Positions 60,292 through 64,000 of a stretch of DNA of 64,000 bases are shown here, in pieces (the stretch's first letter is position 1; every line of letters starts with the position of its first letter). The notes beneath the pieces are model-generated. The model saw only the letters and a list, made by a program, of their open reading frames with translations, searched no databases and was not told where the DNA came from. Made by a program: the position numbers and the translations under genes. The stretch comes from Sinorhizobium garamanticum. Lineage in GTDB: Bacteria > Pseudomonadota > Alphaproteobacteria > Rhizobiales > Rhizobiaceae. The stretch spans positions 3,293,001 to 3,357,000 of the forward strand of contig NZ_CP120373.1 in NCBI RefSeq assembly GCF_029892065.1, given 5' to 3'.

Positions 60292-61002
60292 TTGAACGCA
60301 CTGATTGAGCTGTTCTGGTTCAAGTATTCGCAGTTGCAGTATGCCGTGAAAGTGGCGGACGAACATCTGATCGGGATTCTGGATCGTGAGCTCGATCCCA
60401 TCCTGAAGGCAGTTTACGAGCAGAAGGCCGTGAGCGTCGAAGACGCCCGCCTGCAGTTTCACTTCCTTATCGATATCTTGCGTGCCGAGGCGGCAGACAT
60501 AGCCTGCGTGCTGCGCCATTCGAAGTTGCTTCAATCGTTGATCGATCGTTACTTCGCGGCGACGGGACTGGCAGATCTCGCCGGTCTCGACCTTGAGCGC
60601 CCCGCAAGATTGCCCAGCAAGGGGCTCGCCGACGAGGGACTGCTTAACGAGGCGATTCTCGACTGCCTCACCGATCGGATCGCGGTCATCACGCCGGACT
60701 ACCGTTATCTCTACACCAACCCGGCGAATGCGAGCCATCTGGAAAGCAGGCCGATGGATCTCATCGGCCGCCATATCGTCGAGTTCATCGGTCTCCAACG
60801 CTTCGAGCAGCGTGTGAAGGCCTATCTCGACCGCTGCTTCGGCGGCGAAGTCGTCGACTACACCTTCGCCAAGACCGTCGACGCGCGCACGGTGGTGGTT
60901 CGCTGTCGCATGACGCCGTGCTTCTCGAGCAACGGCAAGCTGATCGGCGCGATTCTGGTGATCCAGGAACATGCGGACCGGCGCAGAGCGATTGCCGCTT
61001 GA
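60292..61002 (+). CDS. PAS-domain protein
   Basis: About 236 residues. The N-terminal part is helical (LNALIELFWFKYSQLQYAVK, VADEHLIGILDRELDPILKA); the C-terminal part is a PAS fold (NEAILDCLTDRIAVITPDYR, YLYTNPANASHLESRPMDLI, VVRCRMTPCFSSNGKLIGAI) with no output domain. The TTG at 60292 follows GGGGA by five bases; an ATG at 60142 would add 50 less convincing residues. A signalling role with a partner protein is likely. Confidence 0.75.
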   Translation: MNALIELFWFKYSQLQYAVKVADEHLIGILDRELDPILKAVYEQKAVSVEDARLQFHFLIDILRAEAADIACVLRHSKLLQSLIDRYFAATGLADLAGLDLERPARLPSKGLADEGLLNEAILDCLTDRIAVITPDYRYLYTNPANASHLESRPMDLIGRHIVEFIGLQRFEQRVKAYLDRCFGGEVVDYTFAKTVDARTVVVRCRMTPCFSSNGKLIGAILVIQEHADRRRAIAA

Positions 61003-61197
61003 GCGTTGAGGGTAGGGCTGTAGCGCGCCGATGTCGGCGTCATGCCTCCGGGACATCGATAATCCACGCCGAGAGAAACGCAAAGCGGCGGAGCGACGGA
61101 TGATGGACTTCGATCCTGAGCCGCGTCATCCATCAACAACAGCAGCGCCGTCGATCAATGGCGCTGCCGGAATTCAAGGGCTGTGCTGGGTTACGGG

Positions 61198-61416
61198 CTA
61201 GCCATCATAGTGACCTGAGAATGCGGCCTCTGCGGACTTAACGACCACCGCCACGTCCACGCCCTTCGTTACGATTTTGCCGCTCGCACGATGGTCCGTC
61301 ACCGCCTTGAGCCCCCCTGCGTTGGGCGGATCGAGAGGCACGACACTCCGAGCATCCAGATCGATCACCCACAGCCCCTCCTCATCTGCTATCCTGATCA
61401 CGACAACTCTAGCCAT
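61198..61416 (-). CDS. Hypothetical protein, 72 aa
   Basis: MARVVVIRIADEEGLWVIDL and so on; no family recognised. AGGGGA lies nine bases before the ATG at 61416. It lies just after the SARP-like regulator gene on the same strand (31 bases), so it may share its transcript. Confidence 0.55.
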   Translation of the reverse strand: MARVVVIRIADEEGLWVIDLDARSVVPLDPPNAGGLKAVTDHRASGKIVTKGVDVAVVVKSAEAAFSGHYDG

Positions 61417-61447
61417 TGCGTAATTTCCCCTGTTGCAGATCTGCGGT

Positions 61448-63367
61448 CTAAAATCCTGCCTTCTTTAGTCCTTCACGGTAGAGATCCTTGTGCCATCGCT
61501 CCTTAGTCGGAACGGCGGCCAGCCACCGGTCGACGTCGAAAGCGGGATTGGCTTCGCGAACTCTGCGAACAAAAAAGCGCGCCTTATCCATGTGATCCAA
61601 CATCGCCCAGCTGGCGGCTGAAAGCCTGTCCGCTAAGCTCGGATCTTCCATCTGGCTGATATAATCCAGCGACGCCTCGAAGTGGCTGAGAGCGTAGTGG
61701 GCTCCCGCCGCGGTCCAGAGATAAGCGTCCGGGCTGAGAGGGTTCAACTCGATCGCGCGCTCAATCTTCTGCAAGGCCATGGCAGGGCGCGAACAATGGA
61801 CCAACGTATCCGCGTGGTCGGCGATGACATCCGCATAATGCGGACCAAGCGTCTCTGCCAATTCCATCGCTTCAGCGCTTTCATCGAATGCACCTTGCAA
61901 CAATTTGGCAACGCCAAATTCGCGAAAGCCATCGGCTAGGTCCGCGCGCGCTCCCATCGCCTGCGCTGCGAAAGTCTCCGCCGTCTTCAAAAGATCGATA
62001 TCGCCTCGTGCCGTTAACAACCACTCCTTTGAGTAGGTTCGGGCCATGGCGCTCAGCGCCGGTGCAAAATCGGGACTTGCTTGCAGCGCAGCCTTCATCT
62101 CCTTGCGCGCACGCCGCAAGTTTGGAAGCGTGAGTCGATTCAGGTGCGGTCTGCCGACAAGATATCGATGGTAAGCAGTCGGGTTCAGTTCAAGATAGGA
62201 GCGTGTCGTTTCATGCCGCTCGATCTCACTGGAAACCGAAAGTGCGATGCGTCGCGAAATCACTCTTCGATCGCGAACAAGGTCAAGATGACCGAGGCCG
62301 AACCTCTCCGCCCAAGTAATCTCGCTATCGGGAAGGAAGATTAGCTGGGCGAACAACGTCACTTCGTCTCCCAGGCTGCTGATCCGGGTGTCGAGAACGT
62401 AGGTGACCGAATGGTTCTCAAAGAACGCAACCTGGTCCTCCATATCGTGGCCAATTCGAACGGCCGAATGGGGGGCTATAACCTGGAGGCTATTGAGGGC
62501 ACAAAATCCGATCGTAATATCTTCGATCAACGAAGCGGCGACGAGGCCGGCGTCGGGACGGCTGGATTGATTGGTCGGAGGCAGCAACACAAGGCGAGGA
62601 ATTGCCGCTTTGATGCCGGATCTGCCGGCATCAGATGAGGGCGCTCGCGCCTTAGCGAGGATTTTTGCCGATTTCTTATCGATGGCAGAACTAAGAGCAT
62701 CGATGCCTCGCGAAATTGAACTGCTCCTCTGCTCAAAAAACCGTCGCAGGTCCTCAACTTCTCTTTCCGCGCCAAATATTTTTACGAGGAATCGGAGCGT
62801 ATCTGGATCCGCGGGTTCGGCCCGGAAGAGGAGGATAGCCGCATCCTTGACGACTTCAGATTCCGCTTGGGTGCGGGCCAAAGGTGCCGCTCTTTCCAGC
62901 GAATCTTTGAGAAGACGCTTGTGGTGATTTCTGCGTTCCGCGAGCCAACTGTCAAAATCGCAGCTGTCGCAGTTAACCGTCCCGATGAAAGACTGCTTCA
63001 ATAGGTCTGTGAGGCGCATAAGCTGAGAAACGGGCTCCGCCACACCCTCCTTGTCAATCGACAAGACATCGGAGGACAAAGACCCCCGATCAACGTAAAT
63101 CATGGTTTCCGTGAAGGAAAGGAACTGCGCTCCGAGTTCATTTTGGCGAGTCTTTATTCTCGAAACGGTCTTACGCAAGTTCGAAAGCGAAACGGCCTTA
63201 TCCTCGTTGCTCCATAAAAATGTAGCCAACTCCTGTCGATACGCAGAACCGCTTGGGGTTGTGAGCAAATAAACGAGAATCAGCAATCCCTTTTCGGGAA
63301 AAGCAACGTGGTTGCTTTCCGAGTCGACGAGCCTCAAGCCCCCAAAGGTCTGCAAAAAGAAAGCCAT
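61448..63367 (-). CDS. SARP-like (OmpR winged helix plus TPR) transcriptional regulator
   Basis: A 639-residue protein. The N-terminal 100 residues are a SARP/BTAD winged helix (LQTFGGLRLVDSESNHVAF, ATFLWSNEDKAVSLSNLRKT); the middle has a degenerate TolB-like segment (RLVLLPPTNQSSRPDAGLVA) and the C-terminal third TPR-like repeats (ALQKIERAIELNPLSPDAYL). It resembles the BTAD protein at 4983-6971 in layout. Targets unknown. Confidence 0.8.
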   Translation of the reverse strand: MAFFLQTFGGLRLVDSESNHVAFPEKGLLILVYLLTTPSGSAYRQELATFLWSNEDKAVSLSNLRKTVSRIKTRQNELGAQFLSFTETMIYVDRGSLSSDVLSIDKEGVAEPVSQLMRLTDLLKQSFIGTVNCDSCDFDSWLAERRNHHKRLLKDSLERAAPLARTQAESEVVKDAAILLFRAEPADPDTLRFLVKIFGAEREVEDLRRFFEQRSSSISRGIDALSSAIDKKSAKILAKARAPSSDAGRSGIKAAIPRLVLLPPTNQSSRPDAGLVAASLIEDITIGFCALNSLQVIAPHSAVRIGHDMEDQVAFFENHSVTYVLDTRISSLGDEVTLFAQLIFLPDSEITWAERFGLGHLDLVRDRRVISRRIALSVSSEIERHETTRSYLELNPTAYHRYLVGRPHLNRLTLPNLRRARKEMKAALQASPDFAPALSAMARTYSKEWLLTARGDIDLLKTAETFAAQAMGARADLADGFREFGVAKLLQGAFDESAEAMELAETLGPHYADVIADHADTLVHCSRPAMALQKIERAIELNPLSPDAYLWTAAGAHYALSHFEASLDYISQMEDPSLADRLSAASWAMLDHMDKARFFVRRVREANPAFDVDRWLAAVPTKERWHKDLYREGLKKAGF

Positions 63368-63653
63368 CTTGTCCTTTACGGCGCGACCCGATGTAGAAGA
63401 TGTCCCAGGTCGGCGGCCGACTGTGTATCAGCGGCAGTTTGTTCCAACTGCGCGCAGACTTCAACAACTGCGTTCATTTCTGAACAAGCTATCGTTAGGG
63501 TAGATTTCAGCAGCAAATTGCGCGACGATTTCGAGAGGTTTGCGACTCTTGCGCATTACGGAAGCTGAGCACGATCGACGCAGGCGGCGGAGTCCTCCGG
63601 TTCGAAACGCTCACATCGCTGATGTACGAGGGACATACTGTGGAAGGTCATTG

Positions 63654-64000
63654 ATGAAATCTGAGCGCATGTCTTTTTTGATCACGCAGATGAACGAGGC
63701 AGACCTCGAAGCGGCAGCAACCATCATTTCTCGCGCATACGCCGCGCCCCCTTGGAATGAGGACTGGCCCGTCGAAGCCGCAACTGAACGTGTTTCGCAG
63801 CTTTTGGCCGCGCCAAAGCGAATAGCGTTAGCGGCCCGGGACGCAGACAATGTCATTGGGATTACAATCGGCACGCGGCACAGACACCATGCAGGCCAGT
63901 TGCTGTACTTGGAGGAGGTTGCGGTGCTTCCAGGTGAGCAGGGTGCCGGCGTTGGAACGGCACTGCTTGGCGCCATCGTCGAGGCGGCAAAGGCGGCGGG
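63654..64000 (+). CDS. GNAT-family N-acetyltransferase, N-terminal part (3' end outside window)
   Basis: An open frame from the ATG at 63654 to the window edge (115 complete codons). GGAAGG lies seven bases upstream. The acetyl-CoA site is in VAVLPGEQGAGVGTALLGAI, motif A of the GNAT fold. The substrate is unknown. Confidence 0.75.
   Translation, partial: MKSERMSFLITQMNEADLEAAATIISRAYAAPPWNEDWPVEAATERVSQLLAAPKRIALAARDADNVIGITIGTRHRHHAGQLLYLEEVAVLPGEQGAGVGTALLGAIVEAAKAA

Noticed and set aside
1..64000. tRNA, rRNA, integrase or complete mobile element
   Set aside because: None could be recognised by eye; a tRNAscan or ISfinder search could still find short ones.

Overview
This is a GC-rich chromosomal segment from an alphaproteobacterium of the order Rhizobiales, most like Sinorhizobium/Ensifer. 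The evidence is the aerobic (CobN-type) cobalamin genes cobQ, cobP, cobW, cobN, cobO and cobE-A-B-C-D; the acpXL-fabZ-fabF-fabF-adh-lpxXL cluster for the very long chain fatty acid of rhizobial lipid A; seven full or partial copies of a repeat resembling the Rhizobium intergenic mosaic element (RIME); and betaine uptake and demethylation genes. All identifications are from reading the sequence and from family knowledge; no database search was run.

Layout. 0-10 kb is mixed: the tail of a cation-efflux gene, a frameshifted diguanylate cyclase, two DUF1127 genes, LysR and ArsR regulators, a BTAD/TolB/TPR regulator, and a dpaL-M20 amino-acid operon with a divergent Lrp regulator. 10.5-16 kb is a six-gene minus-strand operon: a PF13769-like gene, a MetV-like Fe-S protein, metF, an MtgA-like methyltransferase, a small helical protein and a RACo-like corrinoid activator. 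16-19.6 kb holds small ORFs and a LysR/NmrA pair. 19.6-24.2 kb continues the corrinoid theme: DUF1638, corrinoid protein, MttB-family methyltransferase and a 4Fe-4S protein. 24.3-28.6 kb carries an Imm42-like protein, a phosphodiester glycosidase, and an ECF sigma with a VWA protein. 29-35.3 kb has bmt (betaine-homocysteine methyltransferase), a LysR/tautomerase pair and a ProXWV-type betaine ABC transporter.

35.8-53.3 kb is dominated by cobalamin synthesis: cobQ, a cyclase/TPR protein, a B12 riboswitch with cobP-cobW-cobN-cobO, a TauE/SafE permease, and cobE with cobA-cobB-cobC-cobD. 53.3-60 kb has a GDPD gene and the lipid A acyl-chain cluster. 60-64 kb holds a PAS protein, a SARP-like regulator and the start of a GNAT gene.

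How the parts fit. A quaternary amine could be imported by the ABC transporter. The MttB-family enzyme would move a methyl group to the corrinoid protein, the MtgA-like enzyme would pass it to tetrahydrofolate, MetF/MetV would oxidise it, and the RACo-like protein would reactivate oxidised corrinoid. Bmt is a parallel betaine demethylation route to methionine. The nearby cob genes make the cofactor. This pathway is an inference from families and gene order; the substrate is not shown by sequence.

The most unusual observations are two palindromic repeat elements inserted in frame inside cobN; Arg/Gly-rich tails on four one-carbon enzymes from different folds; a string of six hairpins between the transporter and cobQ; and repeated ATGCGCCA sites between the corrinoid protein and mttB genes.
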